Of a stretch of 53,889 bases of DNA, positions 31,171 to 39,949 are shown in pieces. The translations under genes and the position numbers were made by a program. Position 1 is the first letter of the stretch, and each line of letters opens with the position of its first letter. The stretch lies in NCBI GenBank assembly GCA_035948415.1, contig DASZJD010000037.1:1-53889 (forward strand), read 5' to 3'. Source of the DNA: Acidimicrobiia bacterium. GTDB lineage: Bacteria; Actinomycetota; Acidimicrobiia; IMCC26256; PALSA-555. A model generated the notes under the pieces. That model saw nothing but the letters and a program-made list of their open reading frames with translations. It ran no database searches and had not been told where the DNA came from.

Positions 31171-31950
31171 TCAGAAGATGATCTCCCACAGCGCGTACCA
31201 GACGACCACGAGCACCACGCCCGTGCCGATGGCGCGCCAGTGGTTCTCGTAGATCCAGTTCGTGAGGTTGCCGGCGGCGCGCCCCCCGATGATGCCGAGG
31301 GCGTTCAGCTCGAACGCGGCCCAGATGACCGCGGTGATGATGAAGTAGACGGCGCGGTCACCGCTGTGCGTCACGTCGTAGAGGTTGCCGTTGAAGAAGT
31401 GCGCGGTGCCGATCATGAAGAAGAGCATCGGGAGCGAGAAGATCGTGTTCTGGCGCGATGCCAGCGCGGCCCGGCGGCCGGCGTCGGCGGCGGTCGGGTC
31501 GGCCTGCCCGCCCGCTTGCACGTTGCGGGCGTTGGCGATGACCGTCTTCTGGTTCGGCCAGATCACGAGCCACACGTTCAGGAACATCGTGACGCCCAGC
31601 AGGATGCCGGTCGCGATGCTGATCCCGCTCGAGCTCTTCCAGTAGTCACCGTTGACGAGCTCGGTCTTCAGCTTGCCGCCGCTGCTGAGGGACCGCTGGT
31701 CGACCAGCAGCAGGATGCCGAAGCCGAGGGTCGCGGCCGCCGCCCAGCGGAACCACCACAGGGCCCGAGAGGCGAGCTTGTCGATGGCGTTGTTGCGGGC
31801 GCTGCCCTCCATCTGCGCGAAGGACGGAACCTGCACGAAGTTGAAGTAGTAGAGCAGGCCGATCCAGACGATCCCTACCAGGACGTGGGCCCAGCGGAGC
31901 AGGAACTGCAGTCCCGGCTCGCGATGGAAGATTTGTATGGCCTCCAACAT
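31171..31950 (-). CDS. PuuD-type membrane protein (urate oxidase N-terminal domain) without cytochrome c domain
   Basis: 259 residues with about seven hydrophobic segments. WAHVLVGIVWIGLLYYFNFVQ near the N-terminus is the hallmark of PF06181, the membrane part of the cytochrome-c-linked urate hydroxylase PuuD. Conserved His residues lie in the first helix and in FFMIGTAHFFNGN. Full-length PuuD carries a C-terminal CxxCH haem domain; none is present here, so an electron acceptor would act in trans, or the function differs. ATG 31950 has a GGGGGG tract upstream. Confidence 0.82.
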   Translation of the reverse strand: MLEAIQIFHREPGLQFLLRWAHVLVGIVWIGLLYYFNFVQVPSFAQMEGSARNNAIDKLASRALWWFRWAAAATLGFGILLLVDQRSLSSGGKLKTELVNGDYWKSSSGISIATGILLGVTMFLNVWLVIWPNQKTVIANARNVQAGGQADPTAADAGRRAALASRQNTIFSLPMLFFMIGTAHFFNGNLYDVTHSGDRAVYFIITAVIWAAFELNALGIIGGRAAGNLTNWIYENHWRAIGTGVVLVVVWYALWEIIF

Positions 31951-31989
31951 GGTGTGGGCCCCCCTTCACCGTGGTCTGAGGTCGGCGGC

Positions 31990-31995
31990 AACGTA
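31990..31995 (-). promoter_or_regulatory. Putative -10 TACGTT of the PuuD-like gene
   Basis: Minus-strand TACGTT about 40 nt before the ATG at 31950; the leader holds a G-rich Shine-Dalgarno tract. No convincing -35. Confidence 0.35.
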
Positions 31996-32056
31996 GCACC
32001 GAAGCGCCGCGAAAGGGTGTTTCCCGGTTCGACGAACGTCGCGACGTGCGCTCGGC

Positions 32057-32542
32057 TCAGAGGTCGGGAGTCTGCGGGTCGGTCGGCGTCGCCCCGGCGA
32101 GCGGCTCGCGCCGAGCGACCACCATCGCCGAGAAGTCGGCGGACGCGATGAGGTCGTCGAGCGGGTCGAGGACGCGGACCTCGACCACGATCAGCATGTG
32201 GCCGGACCGCACGACGTGGGCCTCGGCGCGAACCGGGCCGGCCTTCGGACGGCCGAGGTACCGGACGTGCAAGTCCGCGGTCACGAGACTCTCCCGCAAC
32301 GGGTCGAAGCCGGAGGCCCGGCCCGCGCACGATCCGGCGGCGACGTCGACGAGGGTGGCGATGGCACCGCCGTGGAGGTTGCCGGACCCGTTGAACGCGG
32401 GTGGCGCCACCGGCATCTCGACGACGACCGTGCCGTCGGGTGCCGGTGTCTCGCGGAACTCGAAGCCGAGAAACGCGTGCAGCGGGGTGTTCGTGAACGC
32501 GGCGAGCAGCGCCGCCCGCGTATCCGCGTCCGGGCCGTCCAC
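32057..32542 (-). CDS. PaaI-type hotdog thioesterase
   Basis: 161 residues from a GTG 1 nt after the upstream stop. The hotdog signature NLHGGAIATLVDVAAG (HGG followed by a D in the central helix) is typical of PaaI/YbgC-like acyl-CoA thioesterases; LHVRYLGRPKAGPVRAEAHVVR forms the dimer strands. Likely hydrolyses aryl- or acyl-CoA. Co-transcribed with a histidine phosphatase; no functional link between the two is evident. Confidence 0.82.
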   Translation of the reverse strand: MDGPDADTRAALLAAFTNTPLHAFLGFEFRETPAPDGTVVVEMPVAPPAFNGSGNLHGGAIATLVDVAAGSCAGRASGFDPLRESLVTADLHVRYLGRPKAGPVRAEAHVVRSGHMLIVVEVRVLDPLDDLIASADFSAMVVARREPLAGATPTDPQTPDL

Positions 32543-32543
32543 G

Positions 32544-33089
32544 TCAGGTCACCCGGGCGGCGCTCTCGACGCCGAGCCGCACCAGCTGCAGGTCCTCGCC
32601 GTCGACGTCGAGCTCCGTGACCGAGCAGTGGGCGGGCGAGCAGCACCACACCCGATCGTCGCCGGTCGCCTCGCCGACCGCCACGTTGATGGCCACGAAG
32701 TGCGTGACGACGGTGGCGTCGCGCCCGATAGCCGCGAGCGCCTCGAGCACGCCCCGTCGCCAGCGCCGCAGGTCGTCGTCGACGTCCGGCCACCGGCGGC
32801 CGAACGTCTCGCGAAGCCAGCGCGCCCGGTCCCCGCGTCGCCCGGGCGGGGTCGGAACCTCGCCCACGTCGGGATCGACCCGCGCTCGAGCACCGGCCCC
32901 TGCCACCGCGGCTGCGGTCTCCGCCGCCCGGGCGAGGGGTGACGACACGACGGTCCGCCGCGCCGCTGCGGGCAGGCGCGCCGCCAGGTCGGCCGCCTCC
33001 TGGCGCCCGAGGCTCGACAGGCCCGGGTCGTCGTGCTCCTGCCACGACGCCGACGGTTCCGCGTGACGCACGAGGAGGAGCCGGGTCAT
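32544..33089 (-). CDS. Histidine phosphatase (phosphoglycerate mutase-like)
   Basis: 181 residues from ATG 33089. The RHA motif R8-H9-A10 in LLLVRHAEPS carries the phosphohistidine; SSPLARAAETA and VVTHFVAINVAVG provide the second Arg and His. Size fits SixA/PGM-type phosphatases. Substrate unknown (small phosphoester or phosphoprotein). TACGTT 8 nt upstream suggests a leaderless start. Divergent from the LysM gene. Confidence 0.84.
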   Translation of the reverse strand: MTRLLLVRHAEPSASWQEHDDPGLSSLGRQEAADLAARLPAAARRTVVSSPLARAAETAAAVAGAGARARVDPDVGEVPTPPGRRGDRARWLRETFGRRWPDVDDDLRRWRRGVLEALAAIGRDATVVTHFVAINVAVGEATGDDRVWCCSPAHCSVTELDVDGEDLQLVRLGVESAARVT

Positions 33090-33097
33090 GGAGACGC

Positions 33098-33103
33098 AAC
33101 GTA
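33098..33103 (-). promoter_or_regulatory. -10 element TACGTT of the histidine phosphatase gene (leaderless type)
   Basis: Read on the minus strand, TACGTT is followed by 8 nt and the ATG at 33089. The divergent LysM start is only 35 bp away at 33125. Confidence 0.5.
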
Positions 33104-33124
33104 CTCGCACCCCTGGAGGACCCA

Positions 33125-33895
33125 ATGACCCGCGTCGCTCGCCGCGTGCTCGCCCTCGTGTCCATCGTCGGCGGTGGACTGATCGGAGCTGCCCCCACCG
33201 CGACCGCCGAGCGTCCGAGCCCGCCACCGGGCGCGCCGCCCACGGCGACGGTGCCGAGCCCGACACCCCCGTCGAGTCCCGACACGGTGCCGGTCCGGAC
33301 CGGCCGCGCCGAACCGCCGACCGCCGGCCCTGGGAGCTCCCCGACCGCCCCGCCGGCAGACGCCATCGGATCGGGGTCGGCCGCGGTCCGCACCGGACGG
33401 GCCGCACCGCCGGCACCACCCGCGCCGCCGGCACCACCGCCGACCGCACCACCGCCGACCGCACTCCCGCCGAGCGACGCCGCCACCCCGCCACGGGCCC
33501 CGGCCGGCCCGAGCGGACGGGCCCCCAGCCGGGGCACGGCGCCACCGACCGACGGGCACGGGCCACCGACCGACGGGCACGGGCCACCGAGCTCGACGCC
33601 CGCGCCGGCATCGAGCACGGCGCCGGCGTCGCCCGCGCCGGGCGCGCCCGCAGCCGGGACCCCGCCTCCGCTCGGGCCGAGCACCTACACCGTCGCCGTC
33701 GGCGACAGCCTCTGGAGCATCGCCACGGCCGAGGTCGCGCGCGCCACGGGCCGGAAGCCGGGGTCGGTGGCACCGCCCGAGGTGACCGGCTACTGGCAGC
33801 AGGTCTGCGCCGTCAACCGGGGCCGCCTCCGCTCCGGCGACCTCAACCTCATCTACCCCGGCGAGCAGGTCGAGCTGCCCCCGGTCGCCCCGTAG
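33125..33895 (+). CDS. Secreted proline-rich protein with C-terminal LysM domain
   Basis: 256 residues from ATG with GGAGG upstream. Signal peptide (1-28, ending ATA), then about 150 residues very rich in Pro/Ala/Thr/Ser, then a LysM domain (about 190-252: YTVAVGDSLWSIATAEV ... NLIYPGEQVELPP). LysM binds peptidoglycan; the Pro-rich stalk would hold or span the wall. The LysM is longer than usual, with an insert (ATGRKPGSVAPPEVTGYWQQV) between its two helices, as in other actinobacterial secreted LysM proteins. A tandem PPTDGHG repeat lies in the stalk. Confidence 0.83.
   Translation: MTRVARRVLALVSIVGGGLIGAAPTATAERPSPPPGAPPTATVPSPTPPSSPDTVPVRTGRAEPPTAGPGSSPTAPPADAIGSGSAAVRTGRAAPPAPPAPPAPPPTAPPPTALPPSDAATPPRAPAGPSGRAPSRGTAPPTDGHGPPTDGHGPPSSTPAPASSTAPASPAPGAPAAGTPPPLGPSTYTVAVGDSLWSIATAEVARATGRKPGSVAPPEVTGYWQQVCAVNRGRLRSGDLNLIYPGEQVELPPVAP
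33541..33582 (+). repeat. Two tandem 21-bp repeats in the LysM gene
   Basis: A 21-bp unit beginning GCCACCGACCGACGG occurs twice in succession, followed by a partial third copy, and encodes PPTDGHG twice. Copy number could vary between strains. Confidence 0.7.
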
Positions 33896-33940
33896 CGGCG
33901 CCGCGCTTGACCAGCCCCGCCGCGCTGAGGAACATGCGGC

Positions 33941-35128
33941 GTGATTCGGTGGGGGGCGGTCCTGGCCGCGGCCGCGGTGGTCGTCGCGACCGCCGCGCCC
34001 GCGGCGGCGGCGCGCCCGCACTCGACGGGCGGCGGGACGTACGTGTACTGGGACCAGAACGAGGAAGAGCAGGTGCTCACGCCCTCGGGCCACGTCGGGC
34101 TCCTGGTGCCGCCGTACGACCCGAACGGCCAGATGTGCATCTTCCCCGACCGGTCCGGCCGCTTCGTGACCGGCTACAACCCGACGCTCCCGGGCCAGCA
34201 CAACCCGGGCAGCCGGAAGCCGATCATGAACCCGCCCGTCGGTGAGGCGGTGTGGGACCGGCACGGCCGCTTCACCGGCCGGACGATCGCGGTGCCGGGC
34301 CCGTACGCGAACCCGGGCTCGAAGGTCGGTGGCGACATCCCGCCGGACCAAGCCGCGGCGCGGGCCTTCAACAACAACGGGACGTACACGGGCTGCACGT
34401 TCGATCGGGGCGGCAACCTGCTCGCCGCCGACCTCGGCACCGCACAGGGCGCGGTCCCGGTGCCCGACAACGGTCGGCTCATCGAGTGGTTCGCGCCCCG
34501 GTACACCGACTACTGCATCCTGGTCGGCCCCACCCAAGGAGGAGTCGGGGCGCACCACGTCGACGGGACCGGCGGGCTGCGCGACCCGGGCCAGCTGGTC
34601 ACCGACGCCGCCGGGAACGTCTACCTGGCCGAGAGCGGCGGCGGCCGGGTCCTCGAGTTCCTCGCCTCGTCGGTGCCGACCCGCGCGCAGCAGTGCGGGC
34701 CCGACAACCAGGCCCGCCCGCCGGTACCCGCCCAGGTGTTCACCCAGGGCCGGCAGGCGTTCCCGCTCGGCATCGCCCGTGACCCGACCTGTCAGTGCTG
34801 GGCGGTGGGCAGCGTGATCGGCGACCCGGCGGTGGCGTGGTACGACGACCACGGCCAGCCGGCGCCGAGCCGACCCCCGGTCCCGACCGGCCCGTACAGC
34901 CCGTTCGGGGTGGCCGTCGCGCCGGACGGGACCCTCTACATCGTCGACATCCACGTCGCCTGCACGACCAGCGGGTGTGGGCCGGTGACGAACGGCGGCC
35001 AGGTCCTGAAGGTGCCGGTCGTGAACGGCGTCGCGCAGGCCCCGGTGCCGGTCGTCGGCGGCCTGAACTTCCCCACCAGCGTCACCGTGTGCACGGTGAC
35101 GGCGAAGACGGTGTGCCCCAGCCCGTAG
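33941..35128 (+). CDS. Secreted NHL/SMP-30-like beta-propeller protein
   Basis: 395 residues from GTG with GAGGA 9-10 nt upstream. Signal peptide (1-24, ending AAAA). Repeated units such as QLVTDAAGNVYLAESGGGRVLEF and PFGVAVAPDGTLYIVDIH resemble NHL blades. About eleven cysteines (for example DPTCQCWAV, CTTSGCGP, VTVCTVTAKTVCP) suggest disulfides outside the cell. No catalytic site is recognised. Convergent with another secreted propeller at 35138, only 9 bp apart. Confidence 0.72.
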   Translation: MIRWGAVLAAAAVVVATAAPAAAARPHSTGGGTYVYWDQNEEEQVLTPSGHVGLLVPPYDPNGQMCIFPDRSGRFVTGYNPTLPGQHNPGSRKPIMNPPVGEAVWDRHGRFTGRTIAVPGPYANPGSKVGGDIPPDQAAARAFNNNGTYTGCTFDRGGNLLAADLGTAQGAVPVPDNGRLIEWFAPRYTDYCILVGPTQGGVGAHHVDGTGGLRDPGQLVTDAAGNVYLAESGGGRVLEFLASSVPTRAQQCGPDNQARPPVPAQVFTQGRQAFPLGIARDPTCQCWAVGSVIGDPAVAWYDDHGQPAPSRPPVPTGPYSPFGVAVAPDGTLYIVDIHVACTTSGCGPVTNGGQVLKVPVVNGVAQAPVPVVGGLNFPTSVTVCTVTAKTVCPSP

Positions 35129-35137
35129 CGGCCGCCC

Positions 35138-36673
35138 CTACGACCCCGTCGGGGCCGTCCCGCCAGGGGTGAAGGCGAACACGCCGTCGGGTGCGCCCAC
35201 ATGGGACGCGCCGGTGCCGAGCACGAGCGCGTCGCCGACGGTCGCGATCCCGGACCAGCACGGGGCCGGCAGCGCCAGCTCGCTGAGCAGCTGTCCCGAC
35301 GCCGCGGCTCGCACCTGCACCACGTCGCGCAGCGCGCTGCCGTTGAACGTCAGGCCTCCCGCGATCGTCGTCGGGCCGAACGACGCCGCGCCGGACGCCT
35401 GCCACCGCACCCTGCCGGTGGCGGCGTCGAAGGAGTGGGTGGTCGGCTCCTGCATCGGGACGTCGCGCGGGTTGCTGGGGTCGCAGCGGATCATCCCGGC
35501 ACCCTCGAAGCGGCCGAAGTCGCCGAGCGCGGTCGCCCCGTACACCGAGTGGCCGTCGTACCCGGCGGTGCCGATGAACCCGCCCGAGAAGCCGCCGAAG
35601 ACCACGTTCGTCCGCCACCGCTGGCGTCCGGTCCGCGGATCCAAGGAGTAGTAGGTGCCGTCCTTGCCGCCGACGCCGAGGAACGTGGCCGTGCCGCCGC
35701 CGCCGACACCGGCGTTGGCGGTGGCCCCGAAGTCGAGGTCGCACTGGCGGTCGGATCGCGCCGGCCGGTAGGTCCAGGCGATGCGGCCGTCGGCGACGCG
35801 AAGGGCCACGACGCTCTCGGACAAGGGGGGCGGGTTGGAGAACCGACAGTCGGCGACGTCGAAGACCACGAGCCGAGACGCGGGCAGCAGCGTGCCGGAC
35901 GACCACACGTTGCCGCACCCGTCGTTCAGGGGTCGGCCCGCGGCGTCGACGTCGGTCTCCCTGACCCACACCGGGTTGCCGGTGGCGAGGCTGGCGGCGA
36001 CCACGTAGCCGCGGCGCCCGCGCCGACCGTCGACCGACAGGCCGACGATCACCCGGCCGTCCGTGACCACCGGCGACGAGAAGATGCGAGCGTCGTCGTG
36101 GGTCGGGTCGGGCGGCAGGTCGGGCCGGCCGGTGTACCCGTGCTTCCACACCAGCCGCCCTCGCACAGCGTCGAGCGCGTAGAGCGTGTACCCCCCGCCG
36201 AAGAGGACCAGCGGCGGCCGTCGGCCCTGGGCCGGCTCGAACCAGGCCGACGAGGTGACCATGCCGCCGTCCGACGTGGCGTCGCGAGGCTGCTGCCCCG
36301 GCTGCGGGCTGATCGCGGGCTGCGCGTCGAGCGGGAACTTCCATCGCAACGCGCCCGAGTGGAGGTCGATGGCGTAGAACCACCCGTCCCACGACCCGGC
36401 GTAGACGGTGCCCGCCACGACCGTCGGCGTGGCCGTGACCGCGTCTCCGGTCGGGAAGAACCACGCCGGGCGCAGCGCCGTCGCGGTCGTGGCGTCGAGG
36501 GTGGTGCGACCGTGGAAGGTGTGCTGCGCGTCGTGTCCGTAGGTGGGCCAGTCGCCGGGTCCGGGTCGGGGCCCGCCGCCGCTGGCCGCCGACGCGGTCC
36601 GGCCCGGCACGAGGACCAGGAACGCGACGGCGGCGAGCGTCGCCGCGCCGCGCCCGCCGCTCCCCGCTCCCAC
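35138..36673 (-). CDS. Secreted PQQ-binding-like beta-propeller protein
   Basis: 511 residues from GTG. Signal peptide (1-30). Repeated tryptophan-docking units: GWFYAIDLHSGALRWKFP, LYALDAVRGRLVWKHG, VVALRVADGRIAWTY, YYSLDPRTGRQRWRT, HSFDAATGRVRWQAS. These mark the quinoprotein/PQQ-like fold. The disulfide and acidic residues of true PQQ alcohol dehydrogenases are not obvious, so ligand binding is uncertain; it may be a structural or polymer-binding propeller. Separated by about 70 bp from the fused acyl-CoA dehydrogenase upstream. Confidence 0.78.
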   Translation of the reverse strand: MGAGSGGRGAATLAAVAFLVLVPGRTASAASGGGPRPGPGDWPTYGHDAQHTFHGRTTLDATTATALRPAWFFPTGDAVTATPTVVAGTVYAGSWDGWFYAIDLHSGALRWKFPLDAQPAISPQPGQQPRDATSDGGMVTSSAWFEPAQGRRPPLVLFGGGYTLYALDAVRGRLVWKHGYTGRPDLPPDPTHDDARIFSSPVVTDGRVIVGLSVDGRRGRRGYVVAASLATGNPVWVRETDVDAAGRPLNDGCGNVWSSGTLLPASRLVVFDVADCRFSNPPPLSESVVALRVADGRIAWTYRPARSDRQCDLDFGATANAGVGGGGTATFLGVGGKDGTYYSLDPRTGRQRWRTNVVFGGFSGGFIGTAGYDGHSVYGATALGDFGRFEGAGMIRCDPSNPRDVPMQEPTTHSFDAATGRVRWQASGAASFGPTTIAGGLTFNGSALRDVVQVRAAASGQLLSELALPAPCWSGIATVGDALVLGTGASHVGAPDGVFAFTPGGTAPTGS

Positions 36674-36745
36674 CCGGGGATGCTGGCACGGGCGGGCGCC
36701 GGCCCCCGGGTCACGCCGGGGCCGTCACCGGGCCCCCCGACCGCC

Positions 36746-38926
36746 TCAGGCGTCGCGCGGCAGCCCGAGGACGCGCTCGCCGATGATGTTGCGCTGGATC
36801 TCGCTGGTCCCGCCGGCGATGGTCAGGTTGCGGTTGAAGAGGAACCCGCGGCTCCACACCGCCCCCTCCCCCTCCTCGACCGCTCCCTCGGGTCCGAGGA
36901 GGGTCAGCCCCACCTCCTGCACGTGCTGGTCGTGCAGCACGCCGAGCAGCTTGCGGACCGCGGCCTCCGACCCGCTCGGGTCCGCGCCGCTCAAGGCGGC
37001 GAGCGTCAGCCGGAACCCGAGGCAGGCCAGCGCGTAGCCCGTCGCCACCAGGCCGCCCACCTCGTCGAGGACCAGCGGGTCCGAACCGTCGGCGCGCGCC
37101 AGGCGCTGCAGGATCTGCTCGAGCCCGGGCCCGAGGGCCAGGCCGCTGCCCATGAACACCCGCTCGTTGGCGAGGGTGGTCCGCGCCGCCCGCCACCCGT
37201 CCCCGGGCGACCCGATCAGGCAGTCGTCGGGGATGAACGCGTCGTCGAAGAACACCTCGTTGAACATCGAGTCGCCGGTCAGCTCGCGCAGGGGGCGGAC
37301 CTCGAGCCCGTCGGTGCCGCGCATGTCGACCAGGAAGCACGAGATCCCCTCGTGCTTCGGGCGCGTGGCGTCCGTCCGGGCGAGGAGGATCCCCCAGTCG
37401 GCCAGGTGCGCCATCGAGGTCCAGACCTTCTGGCCCGTCACCCGCCAGCCGCCGTCGGCCCTCGTGGCCCGCGTGCTGAGGCTGGCGAGGTCCGAGCCCG
37501 CCCCCGGCTCGCTGAACAGCTGGCACCACATGATCTGGCCCCGAAGCGTCGGCGGGATCCACCGCTCCTGCTGCTCGCGGGTGCCGTAGACGATGACCGG
37601 GGGGAGGGCCCAGCTGCCCACCATGATGCCGGGGCGCGGCACGCGGGCGCGACGGAACTCCTCCTGGATCACCAGCTGCTCCGCGGCCTTGGCGTCTCGG
37701 CCCCAGGGCTTCGGCCACGTCGGCATGATGTACCCGGCGTCGGCGACCGCCCGACGCTGCTCGTCGGCGGCCAGGTCCTGGACGGAGGCGAGGAAGGCGC
37801 GCAGCTCGGCGCGCCAACGGTCCGCGTCCTCACCGAGGTCGACGGCGAGGACGCGCCGAGCTCCGTCCCGCGCCGCCGCGGCGGCCCGCATCCGCCACGC
37901 GTCCTCGGGGCCGAGCAGGCTGCGGAGCGACAGGGCTCGGCGGAGGTAGACGTGGGCGTCGTGCTCCCACGTGAACCCGACGCCGCCGAGGACCTGGATG
38001 CAGTCCTTGGCGTTCGCGAAGGCGGCGTCCAGCGCCAGCGCCAGGGCCGACGACGCGGTCAGGCTCGCGGCGGCGTCGGCGGTCGCACGCGCCGCGTCCC
38101 AGGTCGCGGCGCGGGCGAGCTCCAAGCGCCCGAGCATGTCCGCGCACCGGTGCTTGACCCCTTGGAACTGGCCGATGGGCCGGCCGAACTGGACCCGGGT
38201 CGCGGCGTGTTCCGCCGCCGTCGTCACGCACCACTGCGCGACGCCGACGGCCTCGGCCGCGACGAGCACCGCGGCGACGTCGCGGGCGGTGTCGGCAGCG
38301 AGGCCCGGCAGCCGACGGTCAGCGGGAACGACGGCGTCGACCGCCACCTCGGCGACGCGACGGGTGCGGTCGACGCTGGGCAGCTCCCGACGCTGGTCGG
38401 CGGGGACGTCGAGCGCGCACCACTCGAGACGATCAGCGACGCGGACCGGGGCCAGCAGCACGTCAGCGAGATGCCCGGCGAGGACGGGACGGACGGTGCC
38501 CTCCACGTGCAGACCGTCCGCGCGCTCCGCACCGGTCAGCGCTGGTGCGGCGTCGAGCGCGACCGCGCCGACTCGCTCCCCCGTCGCCAGCGCCGGCAGG
38601 AGGCTCTTGGCGAGGGCCTCGTCGCCGCCGCGCTGCACGAGCGCGGCGGCGAGCACGGTCGGGAGCGTCGGCCCGGGGGCGACCACCCGACCGAGCTCCT
38701 CGAGCACGACCACGAGCTCGGGGAGCCCGTAGCCGGAGCCGCCGTGCTCCTCGGGCAGGTGGAGCCCGAGCCAGCCCTGGGCGGACAGCTCCGACCAGAA
38801 CGGCGGGAGGGACTGCCGCTCGGCGTCCAGGAGCGCCCGCGGCACCGCCGGCGGGCAGTGACGCTCGCACCAGCCGGCGACGGCGGCGTGGAGCGCGAGG
38901 TGGTCCTCGGAGACCCCGATCGGCAC
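36746..38926 (-). CDS. Fused double acyl-CoA dehydrogenase (FadE34/FadE6-like)
   Basis: 726 residues from GTG; two complete acyl-CoA dehydrogenase units in one chain (about 1-340 and 360-726), like mycobacterial FadE34/ChsE3, which acts on cholesterol-side-chain CoA esters. N-half: TRVQFGRPIGQFQGVKHRCADM and GGVGFTWEHDAHVYLRR. C-half: FSEPGAGSDLAS for FAD, VTGQKVWTS, NERVFMG and GGTSEIQRNIIGERVLGLPRD. Last gene of the thiolase-P450 unit, but TAGGAT 6 nt before its GTG, overlapping the preceding stop codon, offers a separate leaderless promoter. Confidence 0.88.
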   Translation of the reverse strand: MPIGVSEDHLALHAAVAGWCERHCPPAVPRALLDAERQSLPPFWSELSAQGWLGLHLPEEHGGSGYGLPELVVVLEELGRVVAPGPTLPTVLAAALVQRGGDEALAKSLLPALATGERVGAVALDAAPALTGAERADGLHVEGTVRPVLAGHLADVLLAPVRVADRLEWCALDVPADQRRELPSVDRTRRVAEVAVDAVVPADRRLPGLAADTARDVAAVLVAAEAVGVAQWCVTTAAEHAATRVQFGRPIGQFQGVKHRCADMLGRLELARAATWDAARATADAAASLTASSALALALDAAFANAKDCIQVLGGVGFTWEHDAHVYLRRALSLRSLLGPEDAWRMRAAAAARDGARRVLAVDLGEDADRWRAELRAFLASVQDLAADEQRRAVADAGYIMPTWPKPWGRDAKAAEQLVIQEEFRRARVPRPGIMVGSWALPPVIVYGTREQQERWIPPTLRGQIMWCQLFSEPGAGSDLASLSTRATRADGGWRVTGQKVWTSMAHLADWGILLARTDATRPKHEGISCFLVDMRGTDGLEVRPLRELTGDSMFNEVFFDDAFIPDDCLIGSPGDGWRAARTTLANERVFMGSGLALGPGLEQILQRLARADGSDPLVLDEVGGLVATGYALACLGFRLTLAALSGADPSGSEAAVRKLLGVLHDQHVQEVGLTLLGPEGAVEEGEGAVWSRGFLFNRNLTIAGGTSEIQRNIIGERVLGLPRDA

Positions 38927-38932
38927 CCGACG

Positions 38933-38938
38933 ATCCTA
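38933..38938 (-). promoter_or_regulatory. -10 element TAGGAT overlapping the hydrolase stop, 6 nt before the fused dehydrogenase
   Basis: The minus-strand TAG stop of the alpha/beta hydrolase is also the first half of TAGGAT, followed by 6 nt and the GTG at 38926. No Shine-Dalgarno sequence. This suggests an internal leaderless promoter. Confidence 0.4.
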
Positions 38939-39742
38939 CGAACCGGCCGCCGGTGCCCGGGTGCGGGCGCGGGCCGCGTCACGCGCGACGCCGTTCACGA
39001 TCGGCGCCAGCAGTGCGGGCGCGCTGATCATCACGTCGTGGCCGGCGTCGACGTCGACGACCTCGAGCCGGCCGCCCGGCGACTCGCGCAGCCAGCCGAT
39101 CTGGGCGTCCTGCTGCGCGGGGGCGAGCGCCTGGTCGCGCCGCAGCCGGACGTAGGTCTTTGGCAGCGTCGGCGGGACGCCACGTCGGGTCACCCGGTCC
39201 GCGAGCGCCGCGGGCGCCTCGACGCCGACGTGCGCCAGCACGAACGCGGTCTGGGCCTCGTCCATGTCGTTGCAGAACATCTGCCGGACCGTGGCCTCGT
39301 CGAGACCGGCCAGGGCCACCGACCCGGCGCGGGCCTCGGCCACGGCGTGCCGCACCGAGTCCTGGAGCTCGTCGGAGAGGGCCTCGATGCTCGAGCCGCC
39401 CTCCGGTGGCACCAGGCACGAGACGAAGACCAGGTGCGCGACCCGGGACGGCGCCCGCCCGGCCACCTCGGCGATCGTGAGGCCGCCCATCGAGTGGCCG
39501 ACGAGCACGAACCGCTCGAAGCCGGCCGCGTCGGCGTCAGCGAGCACCGCGGCCGCGAAGTCGTCGAGCCCGAGGCCCGTGATCTCGGGCGGCAGCGCCG
39601 CGAGCGGCGCGCCCCGGATCTCCTTCGGGGGCAGGTCGACCGCCAGCACCGGGGCTCGCAGCCAGGGCAGGAGTGGCTCCCAGCACCAGGCCCCGTGCCC
39701 GCCGCCGTGCACGAGCACGATCGGCTGCCCGTCGTCGCTCAC
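38936..39742 (-). CDS. Alpha/beta hydrolase
   Basis: 268 residues from GTG 39742, overlapping the ferredoxin stop (GTGA). Oxyanion loop HGGGHGAWCW (12-21), nucleophile S84 in VGHSMGGL, and the C-terminal His in VDAGHDVMIS complete an esterase/hydrolase triad. It resembles plant-esterase-like (methylesterase/HNL) hydrolases. In this operon it could open a lactone or cleave an ester produced by the P450. Frame-open sequence further upstream overlaps the P450 and ferredoxin and is not used. Confidence 0.84.
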   Translation of the reverse strand: MSDDGQPIVLVHGGGHGAWCWEPLLPWLRAPVLAVDLPPKEIRGAPLAALPPEITGLGLDDFAAAVLADADAAGFERFVLVGHSMGGLTIAEVAGRAPSRVAHLVFVSCLVPPEGGSSIEALSDELQDSVRHAVAEARAGSVALAGLDEATVRQMFCNDMDEAQTAFVLAHVGVEAPAALADRVTRRGVPPTLPKTYVRLRRDQALAPAQQDAQIGWLRESPGGRLEVVDVDAGHDVMISAPALLAPIVNGVARDAARARTRAPAAGS

Positions 39743-39945
39743 ACGATCCGTTCGTCGTCGCGCCAGATGGCGATGGCTTGCGTCGGACAGCCCTGGCCGG
39801 CGAGCACGACCTTGTCCTCGGGATCGCCGGCGGGGTCCTTCACGAAGGCGATCCCGTCCTCGCCGAGGTCGAACGTGCCGGGCGCCCAGAAGGAGCAGTT
39901 GCCGGAGCCCATGCACTTCGAGCCGTCGATCTCGATTCGGAGCAC
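39739..39945 (-). CDS. 3Fe-4S ferredoxin
   Basis: 68 residues from GTG, 4 nt after the P450 stop. Cysteines C11 (KCMGSGNC), C17 and C53 (GCPTQAI) are the three ligands of a [3Fe-4S] cluster; the usual second Cys position is Gly/Ser. Such ferredoxins are the standard electron donors of actinobacterial P450s. Direct partner of the cytochrome encoded immediately upstream; the reductase could be the FAD protein at 7381-8598. Confidence 0.9.
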   Translation of the reverse strand: MLRIEIDGSKCMGSGNCSFWAPGTFDLGEDGIAFVKDPAGDPEDKVVLAGQGCPTQAIAIWRDDERIV

Positions 39946-39949
39946 GGGC

